This document shows positions 27,969 to 36,741 of a stretch of DNA of 64,000 nucleotides, one piece after another. Each line of letters begins with the position of its first letter. Positions within the stretch are counted from its first letter, which is position 1. The notes beneath the pieces are model-generated. The model ran no database searches and was not told the origin of the DNA. It worked only from the letters and a program-made list of their open reading frames with translations. A program made the position numbers and the translations under genes. Source of the stretch: Litchfieldia alkalitelluris (GTDB lineage Bacteria > Bacillota > Bacilli > Bacillales > Salisediminibacteriaceae); the NCBI RefSeq assembly GCF_002153425.1, contig NZ_KZ119600.1:62001-126000 (forward strand). The letters are read 5' to 3'.

Positions 27969-28661
27969 TCATGGTGTTGGCCCGCGGATCAAGCAGGCTA
28001 CCTTTCCTGAATGTGCCCACTTTAACTTAGGCTTTAGGGTGCCAGCTTGAACAACTGCCCTACTATATTCACTGTTAGTTAACTGCCTTTCATTGCTAGC
28101 TTTAAAGGATGACTCATTTCTTTTTAAAACTAGAATGGATGTACGGTATTGTGTAATTAATTCACGAATAAATGTGGCCAAATAATTTTTTGCATATTTT
28201 GTCCACTGGACGAATAGTGTTAATAATAACACGATAACTGGGAATATAAGCATTGGTTTTAATAGATATTCAACTGGATGAAAGCTAATCCCAATTAAAT
28301 AGTTAATCGATATAGTTGCGCCGTACGAGACCAGCAAACTTAGTCCAAGTAAAACGCCGATCACCTGGGGCTTGTCCATCTTTGTTTTATCGAAAAATGT
28401 GTATCGTTCTGTTTGCACTTTGATGCGATGAGCTGCAGTGCTTGTCCATGTTTGAATAGCCGTTAACCCTAGAAAAAACATTGGTGTTAATATAAATGGT
28501 TTTAAGAGGTAGTCCACAGCATTAAAGGAAACACTCCAGACATGTGCATTCATTAAAATGAAAAAGGTGTATACCACTAGTAGAGTTGTTACTAGATTCA
28601 TTGCTACTTTGTTTTCTTTCCACTGAAATCTTCCTTCATTAACTGCTAACAAAATTAACAT
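27969..28661 (-). CDS. Membrane protein with an internal duplication, unknown function
   Basis: The protein has 230 residues with about four membrane helices in two similar halves. VDYLLKPFILTPMFFLGLTA in the first half matches VEYLLKPMLIFPVIVLLLTL in the second. The last 60 residues are basic and less conserved looking (SKLTNSEY-like, ending CLIRGPTP) and may be read-through into non-coding DNA. ATG at 28661 is too close to GGGAG; TTG at 28652 is the better start. I do not recognise the family. Confidence 0.5.
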   Translation of the reverse strand: MLILLAVNEGRFQWKENKVAMNLVTTLLVVYTFFILMNAHVWSVSFNAVDYLLKPFILTPMFFLGLTAIQTWTSTAAHRIKVQTERYTFFDKTKMDKPQVIGVLLGLSLLVSYGATISINYLIGISFHPVEYLLKPMLIFPVIVLLLTLFVQWTKYAKNYLATFIRELITQYRTSILVLKRNESSFKASNERQLTNSEYSRAVVQAGTLKPKLKWAHSGKVACLIRGPTP

Positions 28662-28966
28662 CTCCCTTATCTAAATGTAATTGCATGTCCCTCTCATTCG
28701 GTTTTCATTGTAGCATGAGAGATTTGCCGAATTTTTATAATCGTAAATCAAATTCCTCCAATGAAGGCTATATATCGGCATGACTTTATAGTAAAGGGTG
28801 TTAAATTTGTCTAAGTGTTATCAGTTTCCTCGAAGACTGCACCAATCTGATCAAAAGCAACAAATGATTACATTTTTGTCACTTACAGTTTTCTCCCATT
28901 CGTTTTACTACCTCTTTAAACACATCAATGTCAGTTTCATTTAACGCCATCATAAGGTTTATCAGC

Positions 28967-29455
28967 TTAGACATAAAGGTCGAACATAGTAACATCATAG
29001 CCAAGTTGCTTTAAATAGTTGAAAAACTGGCCACGGTGATGGAATAGGTGTGAAACCTCTTCAACGAGCCAATGGGCTTGAATACTACCTTCTTCAAGGT
29101 AAAACGGCTTTGTCTTTTTGGTCAATAAATCTTCTTCAGACAAGGATTGGATAAAAGCTTTATATTCTTCAAAACCATGATGCATTGCTTTGATCATGTC
29201 ATCTGCCGATTCAAGTTGATCGTATTTCGCTTCCAGCTTTTGAATCGTCTCTTGATCTTTCCCCTGAAAAATATGGAGGTCCACCTCTGGTATGGAAACG
29301 ATATGCTTAGCAAGATCTTTAAGACTTCTCATATTGTCTGACGGCTGATACTCCCAATCCTTCGCTTGTACTTTTCTTAGCAAACCTTCCATCGACCGAA
29401 TCCCTAATTCAAGTTCACCCAATAATTCATTTCTTAAAATCTCTGTTGCGTTCAT
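28967..29455 (-). CDS. DinB-family protein
   Basis: The protein has 162 residues forming a four-helix bundle. Metal-binding histidines are expected in LAKHIVSIPEV and in VSHLFHHRGQFFNYLKQLG, the DinB/YfiT signature. Members act as metal-dependent thiol transferases or are uncharacterised. ATG at 29455 is chosen over 29464 by the distance to AAAGGATGAG. The 300 bp upstream toward 28661 hold nothing I can support. Confidence 0.85.
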   Translation of the reverse strand: MNATEILRNELLGELELGIRSMEGLLRKVQAKDWEYQPSDNMRSLKDLAKHIVSIPEVDLHIFQGKDQETIQKLEAKYDQLESADDMIKAMHHGFEEYKAFIQSLSEEDLLTKKTKPFYLEEGSIQAHWLVEEVSHLFHHRGQFFNYLKQLGYDVTMFDLYV

Positions 29456-29488
29456 TGCACTCATCCTTTCATTTATAATTTAGATCCT

Positions 29489-29527
29489 ATGATGTAATAA
29501 TGACAGTTCTTGTCACTATTACATCAT
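29489..29527. other. Long hairpin between dinB-like and ASCH genes
   Basis: TATGATGTAATAATGACA pairs with TGTCACTATTACATCATA around five bases, with one mismatch. There is no T-run in either direction. It may still stop transcription or stabilise an mRNA end. Confidence 0.6.
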
Positions 29528-29540
29528 AAAGTTGATTAAC

Positions 29541-30008
29541 CTATTTATATACTACCTTAAATCGCTCACATACAACTGGTATTTTATTATGAAACCCGTG
29601 ATTAATCCCCTCTAATTCCTTCTTAAAAAATTCTTCGTGAACATCCCGCCAATACTTCAATGAGCGGTCACCTTCACCCTCCAAATAGGCATGTTCTACG
29701 GTGACTTCATCGAAAGGAACGACTTCAACAGAGGTAGTTTCTACTATAGCAACTGCATTTCCCTCCCCATCAAGTATTATATTTAGAAGACCTGCATATG
29801 GCAGTTCCTCATTTTCCAATTCATATAAGATATAATTTGATGCAGTGGCAGTTTTCGTACCTTCTAGTACCAATTCGGCAAGTTCATCGGCCATTTCCTT
29901 TGAATCGCCAAATGCCCATGCATCATATGTTTTTGGCGTATTTGGATTTATTTTTTGGTATTCCTTCCACATTCGATTAACAGATTCATTTTGCATTTTA
30001 TCAACCAC
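29541..30008 (-). CDS. ASCH-domain protein
   Basis: The protein has about 155 residues. The pattern YDAWAFGDSKEMADELAELV, then VLEGTKTATAS, and SLKYWRDVHEEFFKKE matches ASCH (YhfF-like) proteins, a PUA-like RNA- or nucleotide-binding fold. The start is uncertain: GTG at 30008 lies close to AGGG, ATG at 29996 is far from it. It sits 8 bp after the ABC-F gene in the same direction and may be co-transcribed. Confidence 0.8.
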   Translation of the reverse strand: MVDKMQNESVNRMWKEYQKINPNTPKTYDAWAFGDSKEMADELAELVLEGTKTATASNYILYELENEELPYAGLLNIILDGEGNAVAIVETTSVEVVPFDEVTVEHAYLEGEGDRSLKYWRDVHEEFFKKELEGINHGFHNKIPVVCERFKVVYK

Positions 30009-30016
30009 TTTCCCTT

Positions 30017-31900
30017 TTAATTTTCTAGCTGATCACAAAGCACTTCCCATTCATTCTCTAAAACTTCTTTTTCCTTATATAACTCTTGTAGTAACTCCAA
30101 GTCGTCCACTTCCAATAACTTTTTGTCTAACTCTACAATTTTCTCCTCCAACATACCCAAGTCCTCTTCCAAGCTTTCGTTGTCCGTCTGTATATCCTTT
30201 ATTGGCTCCTTTTGTTGACGTGGAACCTCCACTTCTTTCTTTTTCTCCAAACTCAACTGTAACGTACTTTCTCTTAGCTTTGTCATTTTCTCTTTGGCCC
30301 AGGTATAGTTCCCTTCAAAGCAGTGGACCTGCTTAGCCTCTATCCAATAAATCTTGTCAAACAACTTGTTAAGAAAATAACGGTCATGAGATACAGTTAG
30401 CAAGCTACCTTGAAAATCCTCAAGGGCTTCTTCCAATACTTCTCTTGACTCAATATCTAAATGATTGGTTGGCTCATCTAATATTAATAGATTGATATCT
30501 TGGTACATCAATTGGGCTAACCTTAAACGCATCCTTTCTCCACCGCTAAGCTGAGCAACCTTTTGGAAAACCATGTGTCCATAAAACATAAATCTAGCTA
30601 AAATATGTCTTGCTTCTCCTTCTGTTACTTTCACTACATCCCTAAACGTCTCAAGTACTGTTTCGTCTCCATCGGTAGAGAATATATTTTGAGATAGATA
30701 ACCAATCTTAACATTACTACCTATCCGTACCTCTCCTTTGTCTGGAAAAAGTTGTTGGAGAACTAATTTAAGAAGTGTAGATTTCCCTGTTCCATTTTCT
30801 CCAATTATCGCAGCTCGATTTTGGTAAGTAATATGCATATTAACGCCCTCGAATAGCAACTTGTCTTCAAAAGATTTCGATACATCTTTTAGCATAATAA
30901 CATCATTACCGCTTCTTTCCGTCGACTCCATCTCTAAGTTCATTTTCGTCCGATTTAGTATCGGTCGATTTAATTTTTCCATCCTCTCTAACGCTCTTTC
31001 CATGTTCCTTGCTCTTCTATGAAGATCAGCATTTGGTGGGGTTGCCCTGTTCGCCCAATCCCTTAACCGTTTAATCGCTTCCTTCATTTTCTTTATTTTC
31101 TTCTGCTGTTCCTCATATGCTTGAAATTCCCTTAGAAGCTTTTCTTCTTTTTCTTTCACAAAACCTGTGAAGTTAGTGTGGTAAGTAGTTACTTCTCCAT
31201 CTTCCAAATCAATCACTTTGTTGACTACTTCATCAAGGAAATAACGATCATGTGAAATAACAAGAACTGTTCCACTATAATCTCTTAAAAAGTTCCCCAG
31301 CCATTCCACTGCCATTAAATCCAAATGGTTCGTTGGTTCATCTAACAATAGGAGGTCTGGTTGTTTTAATAGCATCAGACCTAGTCCAACCTTTGTTTTT
31401 TCTCCGCCACTTAATTGGGAGAATGGATGATTAATTAAGCGCTGAATATTTAAACCGTGCACTATTTTTTCAATATTCGACTCCATCTCATAACCACCAT
31501 TTATGGCATATTGATCTTGTAAATCTCCGTATTCTCCCATCAGTTTTTGAAGTTTATTTGAGTCCGTCTCCACACTCATTTCAGCCTCTAGCTGTTTCAT
31601 CTTTTCTTCCATCTGAAGTAAAGGCGAGAAAGCTGATCTTAAAACTTCTTTTGTAGATGTGGAATTATGGTAGTCTGGGATTTGTGTTAGATATCCAACA
31701 GCTGCATCTTTTTTAAAATGAATTTCTCCTGTATCCGGTGTTTCCTCACCAGCTAGCAAACGAATTAAAGTTGTTTTTCCGCTACCATTTCTTCCAACTA
31801 GACCAACACGTTCTTTCTCTTTTATTTCAAAGGATATATTTTCAAAAATAGAGTTTCCTCCATACATCTTAGCAACTTTATTCACGCTACATATAATCAC
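30017..31900 (-). CDS. ABC-F family ATPase, probable ribosome-protection factor
   Basis: The protein has 627 residues with no membrane helices. Two ABC domains carry Walker A GLVGRNGSGKTT and GENGTGKST, signatures LSGGEKTKVGL and LSGGERMRLRL, and Walker B LLLLDEPTNHLDLM and LLILDEPTNHLDIE. A linker between them and a coiled-coil C-terminus of about 90 residues complete the ABC-F layout. GTG at 31900 follows AAAGGAGG by seven bases; the longer frame from 31945 runs into the terminator. The attenuator leader argues for an antibiotic-inducible protein of the VmlR/Vga/CplR kind (inference), not a housekeeping YdiF or YfmR. Confidence 0.88.
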   Translation of the reverse strand: MIICSVNKVAKMYGGNSIFENISFEIKEKERVGLVGRNGSGKTTLIRLLAGEETPDTGEIHFKKDAAVGYLTQIPDYHNSTSTKEVLRSAFSPLLQMEEKMKQLEAEMSVETDSNKLQKLMGEYGDLQDQYAINGGYEMESNIEKIVHGLNIQRLINHPFSQLSGGEKTKVGLGLMLLKQPDLLLLDEPTNHLDLMAVEWLGNFLRDYSGTVLVISHDRYFLDEVVNKVIDLEDGEVTTYHTNFTGFVKEKEEKLLREFQAYEEQQKKIKKMKEAIKRLRDWANRATPPNADLHRRARNMERALERMEKLNRPILNRTKMNLEMESTERSGNDVIMLKDVSKSFEDKLLFEGVNMHITYQNRAAIIGENGTGKSTLLKLVLQQLFPDKGEVRIGSNVKIGYLSQNIFSTDGDETVLETFRDVVKVTEGEARHILARFMFYGHMVFQKVAQLSGGERMRLRLAQLMYQDINLLILDEPTNHLDIESREVLEEALEDFQGSLLTVSHDRYFLNKLFDKIYWIEAKQVHCFEGNYTWAKEKMTKLRESTLQLSLEKKKEVEVPRQQKEPIKDIQTDNESLEEDLGMLEEKIVELDKKLLEVDDLELLQELYKEKEVLENEWEVLCDQLEN

Positions 31901-31914
31901 GTCAATTCCTCCTT

Positions 31915-32022
31915 TTATGGATACAAAAAAGCCATGAGAAGACATATCTTCCCATGGCTGAGCTTAAATAGAACGCCTAACTCATTCCAGCTGCGTTCTA
32001 TTCTATACAAAAAGGAGAGCAT
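31915..32022 (-). CDS. Leader ORF 2 of the ABC-F gene (35 codons)
   Basis: ATG at 32022 lies nine bases after AAAGGAG. The frame MLSFLYRIERSWNEL... runs through the terminator and stops inside the ABC-F ribosome site (TAA at 31915-31917). Its own start is inside the first hairpin. It could couple or regulate translation of the ABC-F gene. Confidence 0.45.
   Translation of the reverse strand: MLSFLYRIERSWNELGVLFKLSHGKICLLMAFLYP
31925..31959 (-). terminator. Attenuator terminator before the ABC-F gene
   Basis: On the minus strand AGCCATGGGAAGA pairs with TCTTCTCATGGCT (one mismatch), followed by TTTTTT. It ends 25 bp before the ABC-F start. Confidence 0.8.
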
Positions 32023-32038
32023 GAAAATGCTCTCCTTT
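32008..32038 (-). terminator. First hairpin of the ABC-F leader
   Basis: AAAGGAGAGCAT pairs perfectly with ATGCTCTCCTTT around TTTC; on the minus strand TT-G follows. It can act as a terminator and also hides the ribosome site and start of leader ORF 2. Confidence 0.65.
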
Positions 32039-32081
32039 ATCGCCCTTCTATAGTGTGGGTTAAGAGATGTTTTTCACCGTT

Positions 32082-32210
32082 TTAGCTTGCTATTGAGTTG
32101 TTAAAAAAGGACAGACTTCTCCCGTTAACAACTAAAACAGCAAATTTTGCACGGATAAAATAAAGGAATTCCATCCAAAATCCATGCACTAAAACAGTAT
32201 GATTCAACAT
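32082..32210 (-). CDS. Leader ORF 1 of the ABC-F gene (42 codons)
   Basis: ATG at 32210 lies nine bases after GGAGG, close to the predicted transcript start. It codes for MLNHTVLVHGFWMEFLYFIR and 22 more residues. A short, well initiated ORF between promoter and terminator is the usual ribosome-stalling sensor of antibiotic-inducible ABC-F and erm genes. Confidence 0.55.
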   Translation of the reverse strand: MLNHTVLVHGFWMEFLYFIRAKFAVLVVNGRSLSFFNNSIAS

Positions 32211-32244
32211 CCTTCCCCACCTCCGATCCATAAAAGTTAGTCAT

Positions 32245-32273
32245 ATTTTACCACTGACTGGAATTTAATTCAA
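32245..32273 (-). promoter_or_regulatory. Sigma-A promoter of the ABC-F leader
   Basis: On the minus strand TTGAAT (32273-32268), 17 bp, TAAAAT (32250-32245). The transcript would carry a leader of about 340 nt. Confidence 0.7.
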
Positions 32274-32306
32274 TATAGCTACAACAATTATTTAGAGGCA
32301 ACTCGT

Positions 32307-33083
32307 TTAATCCAACCCAACTTTCTTTCTAAATTCTGCTAACTTCTCGGCTTCATTAACGATAAAATCGCTAACGATTTCCATATGAATCTCATTCCAA
32401 CCCTTCGACGGGTTTTCATTCATTTCATGCTCCATTACCTTAAACAATAATACATTAAAAGCGAAAGAATGAAGTCTTTGTTCAACCCAAAACTCATCTT
32501 CATTAAGCCTTAAATCTTCAATCTCACTTTGAATGGGATTCAGAGACTCTATATCCATAGCAGCAGCTTCTTCCTCATCCATTTCAGCCCATCCCTCAAG
32601 GGAATCATAGGCCCGCTGCAGCGCTTCTTCTCTTGTTACATCGATGCCTAAATCCATGGCTCTATGGATAATTGCTACTTCATAAGATTGATCAACAAAG
32701 GCCTGTTCTTCGGCTCTCTCTTTGGATAACCCTCGGTATTCGTGCCTCTCTGTTAATTTTTCATGTTTTTCAACGGAAAATTCACCATCAATTAATAGAT
32801 CCTCTTGATTTTCTACAGCACCTATTATGGAGTCATACTGATTTTGAAACCAGTTGACGATGCCAGCACCAGCTTTCCCCGCTAATGGAAGGGTTCCAAT
32901 AATAACCACCGCAAGTATTACACTAGCAACAACTTTGGCTCCCTTATTGGCCCACCAATTAGGGGATTTTGAGCGTGAACTTTTCCCATCTCCATGAGAT
33001 AATATAGCCTTTTTCATTCGCTTTTTTTGAGATTCTGTGGGGGACATGTTTTCGAAAAAACTCGTTAGTTTCTCTTTATTCAT
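32307..33083 (-). CDS. Membrane anti-sigma factor candidate
   Basis: The protein has 258 residues. The N-terminal region of about 45 residues is basic and helical; one membrane helix (VVASVILAVVIIGTLPLAG) follows, then a helical external domain with many Glu. It starts at ATG 33083, nine bases after AGGAG, and overlaps the ECF sigma stop by 8 bp. The role as anti-sigma is inferred from this coupling and layout. I do not recognise the external domain. Confidence 0.6.
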   Translation of the reverse strand: MNKEKLTSFFENMSPTESQKKRMKKAILSHGDGKSSRSKSPNWWANKGAKVVASVILAVVIIGTLPLAGKAGAGIVNWFQNQYDSIIGAVENQEDLLIDGEFSVEKHEKLTERHEYRGLSKERAEEQAFVDQSYEVAIIHRAMDLGIDVTREEALQRAYDSLEGWAEMDEEEAAAMDIESLNPIQSEIEDLRLNEDEFWVEQRLHSFAFNVLLFKVMEHEMNENPSKGWNEIHMEIVSDFIVNEAEKLAEFRKKVGLD

Positions 33084-33615
33084 GAAAATCATCTCCTATC
33101 TCGAGTCTCAAACGTTTTTTTGCGCTTCGCATTTTAGTTTTGACCGTGTTTAAATTGAGGTTGAGCATGATAGCAATCTCCGCTAATTTATACCCTTCGT
33201 AATAATGTAAATACAAGAGCAATCTGTGCGTGGAAGATAGCTTTTTGAGTGCATCTGCCACCTCGCTATACTGGGGTGTTTCTGCACCAAACCACTCCAT
33301 TCTACTTGAATCAAATCGAACCACTTTCTTCTTCCACCACTTCCGGTGAAGATCAACACATTTGTTTTTTGCAGTCACAATCAGCCACGCTTTCTCATGC
33401 TCAGCACTCATGAATCCTGGGTTGCTTTCCATCAACGTAATGAAAACCGTCTGCGCCACATCCTCTGCGTCCTGTTGATTTCCCATCATGGAAAAACAAA
33501 TTCTGTAAACCATGTCGATGTGCCGCTCATACGCATCTATGATCCTGTCCTCGACTTGCTCGGACACACCATCTTCAACAGCATTCTCTTTCTTCCGCAA
33601 CTCGGGCCGCTTCAT
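33076..33615 (-). CDS. ECF-type RNA polymerase sigma factor
   Basis: The protein has 179 residues. Region 2 shows CFSMMGNQQDAEDVAQTVFI and KAWLIVTAKNKCVDLHRKWW; region 4 shows YKLAEIAIMLNLNLNTVKTK. ATG at 33615 is chosen because AAAGGGGG lies seven bases upstream. An inverted repeat, CGTAT-GTG-ATACG, lies near 33642-33656 before it. The class and regulon are not known. Confidence 0.85.
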   Translation of the reverse strand: MKRPELRKKENAVEDGVSEQVEDRIIDAYERHIDMVYRICFSMMGNQQDAEDVAQTVFITLMESNPGFMSAEHEKAWLIVTAKNKCVDLHRKWWKKKVVRFDSSRMEWFGAETPQYSEVADALKKLSSTHRLLLYLHYYEGYKLAEIAIMLNLNLNTVKTKMRSAKKRLRLEIGDDFHE

Positions 33616-33837
33616 ACTCATTCCCCCTTTCATCCATAACACGTATGTGATACGAAAAAGGTTTTATTTAGATAAAATTGTTTAGTTTTAAATAAAACTA
33701 ATTATGTATCCGGAAACTCTAAAGAATATTAAAAATCAATATTGACTTTATTTTATCAGAGTTTTTACGCCCTAATGATTGTTAGTTAGGACCGTCTCTC
33801 AAAAATAATGAACCACTCATACGGAACTATCTATAAC

Positions 33838-35866
33838 GTGCTGATAGTGCCCGAAGCATCATTGAGTCGTGCAGTTCGGGAACTAAATCGTGCTGATAGT
33901 GCCCGAAGCATCATTCCGTCGAGGGCTTCGGGAACTATAACGTGCTGATAGTGCCCGAAGCATCATTGAGTCGTGCAGTTCGGGAACTAAATCGTGCTGA
34001 TAGTGCCCGAAGCATCATTCCGTCGAGGGCTTCGGGCACTAAATCATGTTGATTGTTCCCGAAGCAACAGTGAATCGAGTGGTTCGGGAACTAAAACGTG
34101 CTGATAGTGCCCGAAGCATCATTGAGTCGTGTAGTTCGGGAACTAAAACGTGCTGATAGTTCCCGAAGCATCATTCCGTCGAGGGCTTCGGGAACTATAA
34201 CGTGCTGATAGTGCCCGAAGCAGCTGTCCGTCGAGGGCTTCGGGAACTAAATCGTGTTGATAGTGCCCGAAGCATCATTCCGTCGAGGGCTTCGGGAACT
34301 AAATCATGTTTATAGTGCCCGAAGCAGCTGTCCGTCGAGCTCTTCGGGAACTAAATCGTGTTGATAGTGCCCGAAGCATCAGTCCGTCGAGGGCTTCGGG
34401 AACTAAATCGTGCTGATAGTGCCCGAAGCATCATTCCGTCGAGTGGTTCGGGAACTAAATCGTGCTGATAGTGCCCGAAGCATCAGTCCGTCGAGCGTTT
34501 CGGGCACTATTTCTTGCTGATAGTGCCCGAAGCATCAGTCCGTCGAGGGCTTCGGGCACTATAACGTGCTGATAGTGCCCGAAGCAACAGTGAGTCGAGG
34601 GCTTCGGGAACTATAACGTGCTGATAGTGCCCGAAGCATCAGTCCGTCGAGCGCTTCGGGCACTATATCTTGCTGATAGGGCCCGAAACATCAGTGAGTC
34701 GAGCGTTTCGGGAACGAAATCGTGCTGATAGTGCCCGAAGCATCATTGCGTCGAGGGCTTCGGGAACTAAATCGTGCTGATCGTGCCCGAAGCATCATTC
34801 CGTCGAGGGCTACGGGAACTCAATCGTGCTGATAGTGCCCGCAGCATCAGTCCGTCGAGCGTTTCGGGCACTAATTCGTGCTGATAGTGCCCGAAGCATC
34901 AGTCCGTCGAGCGCTTCGGGCACTATATCTTGCTGATAGGGCCCGAAACATCAGTGAGTCGAGCGTTTCGGGAACGAAATCGTGCTGATAGTGCCCGAAG
35001 CATCATTGCGTCGAGGGCTTCGGGAACTAAATCGTGCTGATCGTGCCCGAAGCATCATTCCGTCGAGGGCTACGGGAACTCAATCGTGCTGATAGTGCCC
35101 GCAGCATCAGTCCGTCGAGCGTTTCGGGCACTAATTCGTGCTGATAGTGCCCGAAGCATCAGTCCGTCGAGCGCTTCGGGCACTATATCTTGCTGATAGG
35201 GCCCGAAACATCAGTGAGTCGAGCGTTTCGGGAACGAAATCGTGCTGATAGTGCCCGAAGCATCATTGCGTCGAGGGCTTCGGGAACTAAATCGTGCTGA
35301 TCGTGCCCGAAGCATCATTCCGTCGAGGGCTACGGGAACTCAATCGTGCTGATAGTGCCCGCAGCATCAGTCCGTCGAGCGTTTCGGGCACTAATTCGTG
35401 CTGATAGTGCCCGAAGCATCAGTCCGTCGAGCGCTTCGGGAACTAAATCGTGCTGATAGTGCCCGAAGCATCAGTCCGTCGAGCGTTTCGGGCACTATTT
35501 CTTGCTGATAGTGCCCGAAGCATCAGTGAGTCGAGCTTTTCGGGAACTAAATCGTGCTGATAGTGCCCGAAGCATCAGTGAGTCGAGGGCTTCGGGAACT
35601 AAATCATGTTGATAGTGCCCGAAGCATCAGTCCGTCGAGGGCTTCGGGAACTATAACGTGTTGATAGTGCCCGAAGCATCGGTGAGTCGAGGGCTTCGGG
35701 AACTAAATCGTGCTGATAGTGCCCGAAGCATCAGTCCGTCGAGCGTTTCGGGAACTAAATCGTGTTGATAGTGCCCGAAGCAACAGTGAGTCGAGGGCTT
35801 CGGGAACTAAATCGTGCTGATAGTGCCCGAAGCATAAGCCAGGTAAGCCCTTCGGGAACTAATTTC
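33838..35866. repeat. 52-bp hairpin tandem array, about 39 copies
   Basis: The start GTGCTGATAGTGCCCGAAGC recurs every 52 bp (33838, 33890, 33942 and on). Each unit has a stem CCCGAAGC/GCTTCGGG; the best units pair ATAGTGCCCGAAGC with GCTTCGGGCACTAT (14 bp). A 260-bp block of five units is repeated three times almost without change at 34661, 34921 and 35181. The 52-bp period blocks any long reading frame. No gene lies in 33643-35999. Confidence 0.95.
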
Positions 35867-35934
35867 ATCATGGTACTGCCCATAACTGAAGAATGTCATA
35901 GAATTTGAAAGGTTATATGCCCATATCAATTAAA

Positions 35935-35972
35935 AAAGCCGATTCCCTTTACGTTTCGTAGGGTAATCGACT
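35935..35972 (-). terminator. Terminator of the ABC transporter operon
   Basis: On the minus strand AAGTCGATTACCCT pairs with AGGGAATCGGCTT, followed by a T-run. Confidence 0.75.
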
Positions 35973-35999
35973 TTCCGCCTTTAATCTAATCTGAACATA

Positions 36000-36740
36000 T
36001 TACCAACTCTTATTTCTAATATACAATAGCCCGCCGCACAATAAGAGGATACTTCCACCTACAATGACGATAATGAGTGTTTCGGTAGAGTAGAAGATAT
36101 CTCCTTCCCCACCAAGGATCATGCCTAAGAAGGGTTGTGCCCATGGATACCACGGACCAAATTTTTCCGAATTCGCCACCATAATATTAGGCAAGGTAAA
36201 AATAACATTCAGAGCAACAGGCGCTGCAAAGCTAGCCCAAGCAGTGGAAAACCAAAGCTGTAAAGTAACAAGAGGAATACAGGCCAGCCACCCCATAAAC
36301 ACTCTTGTTAGTATCAAGCTCCACGGGAAAGGATCCGTAAATCCATGGATCGAACCAACTCCCAATAGCCCGACAAAAAATAACAATTGAGTCGCAGCAA
36401 TGATGAGTAGGACAGTAATGAATTTTGTCAGATATATCGCTTCTCGTCTTACAGGCATTGACATGATTTGTTTCCAACCACCTTGATCATGTTCATATCG
36501 ACAAACGGAAGCGGTGAAAATCCCAGCTAGTAAAGGTAAAAAAAGTACCGCATGAATCATCACCATAGCAAAATAAGGATCAATCCACTGGTTTGTACCG
36601 AAGTCAAACATCGAAAAGTATCCAGCCAAAGCAGCGAGTAGGGGACTTACAAAAATCAGTGGCAAGCTATTTGACCCCTTTATTTTCAACCACTCTGCAT
36701 ACATCAGGGAAGGAAGTTGTCGTCCTATTTCAACTATCAT
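36000..36740 (-). CDS. ABC-2 permease, lantibiotic-immunity type
   Basis: The protein has 246 residues with six membrane helices. The pattern YAEWLKIKGSNSLPLIFVSP near the start and CRYEHDQGGWKQIMSMPVRR after helix 2 are typical of MutG/EpiG/BcrB-like permeases. It is one of two permeases of an exporter for peptide-like antibiotics (inference). It lies last in the operon, 1 bp after the first permease. Confidence 0.82.
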   Translation of the reverse strand: MIVEIGRQLPSLMYAEWLKIKGSNSLPLIFVSPLLAALAGYFSMFDFGTNQWIDPYFAMVMIHAVLFLPLLAGIFTASVCRYEHDQGGWKQIMSMPVRREAIYLTKFITVLLIIAATQLLFFVGLLGVGSIHGFTDPFPWSLILTRVFMGWLACIPLVTLQLWFSTAWASFAAPVALNVIFTLPNIMVANSEKFGPWYPWAQPFLGMILGGEGDIFYSTETLIIVIVGGSILLLCGGLLYIRNKSW

Positions 36741-36741
36741 T

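Noticed and set aside
33838-35866. CRISPR array
   Set aside because: The whole 52-bp unit is repeated, with no unique spacers, and no cas genes are near.
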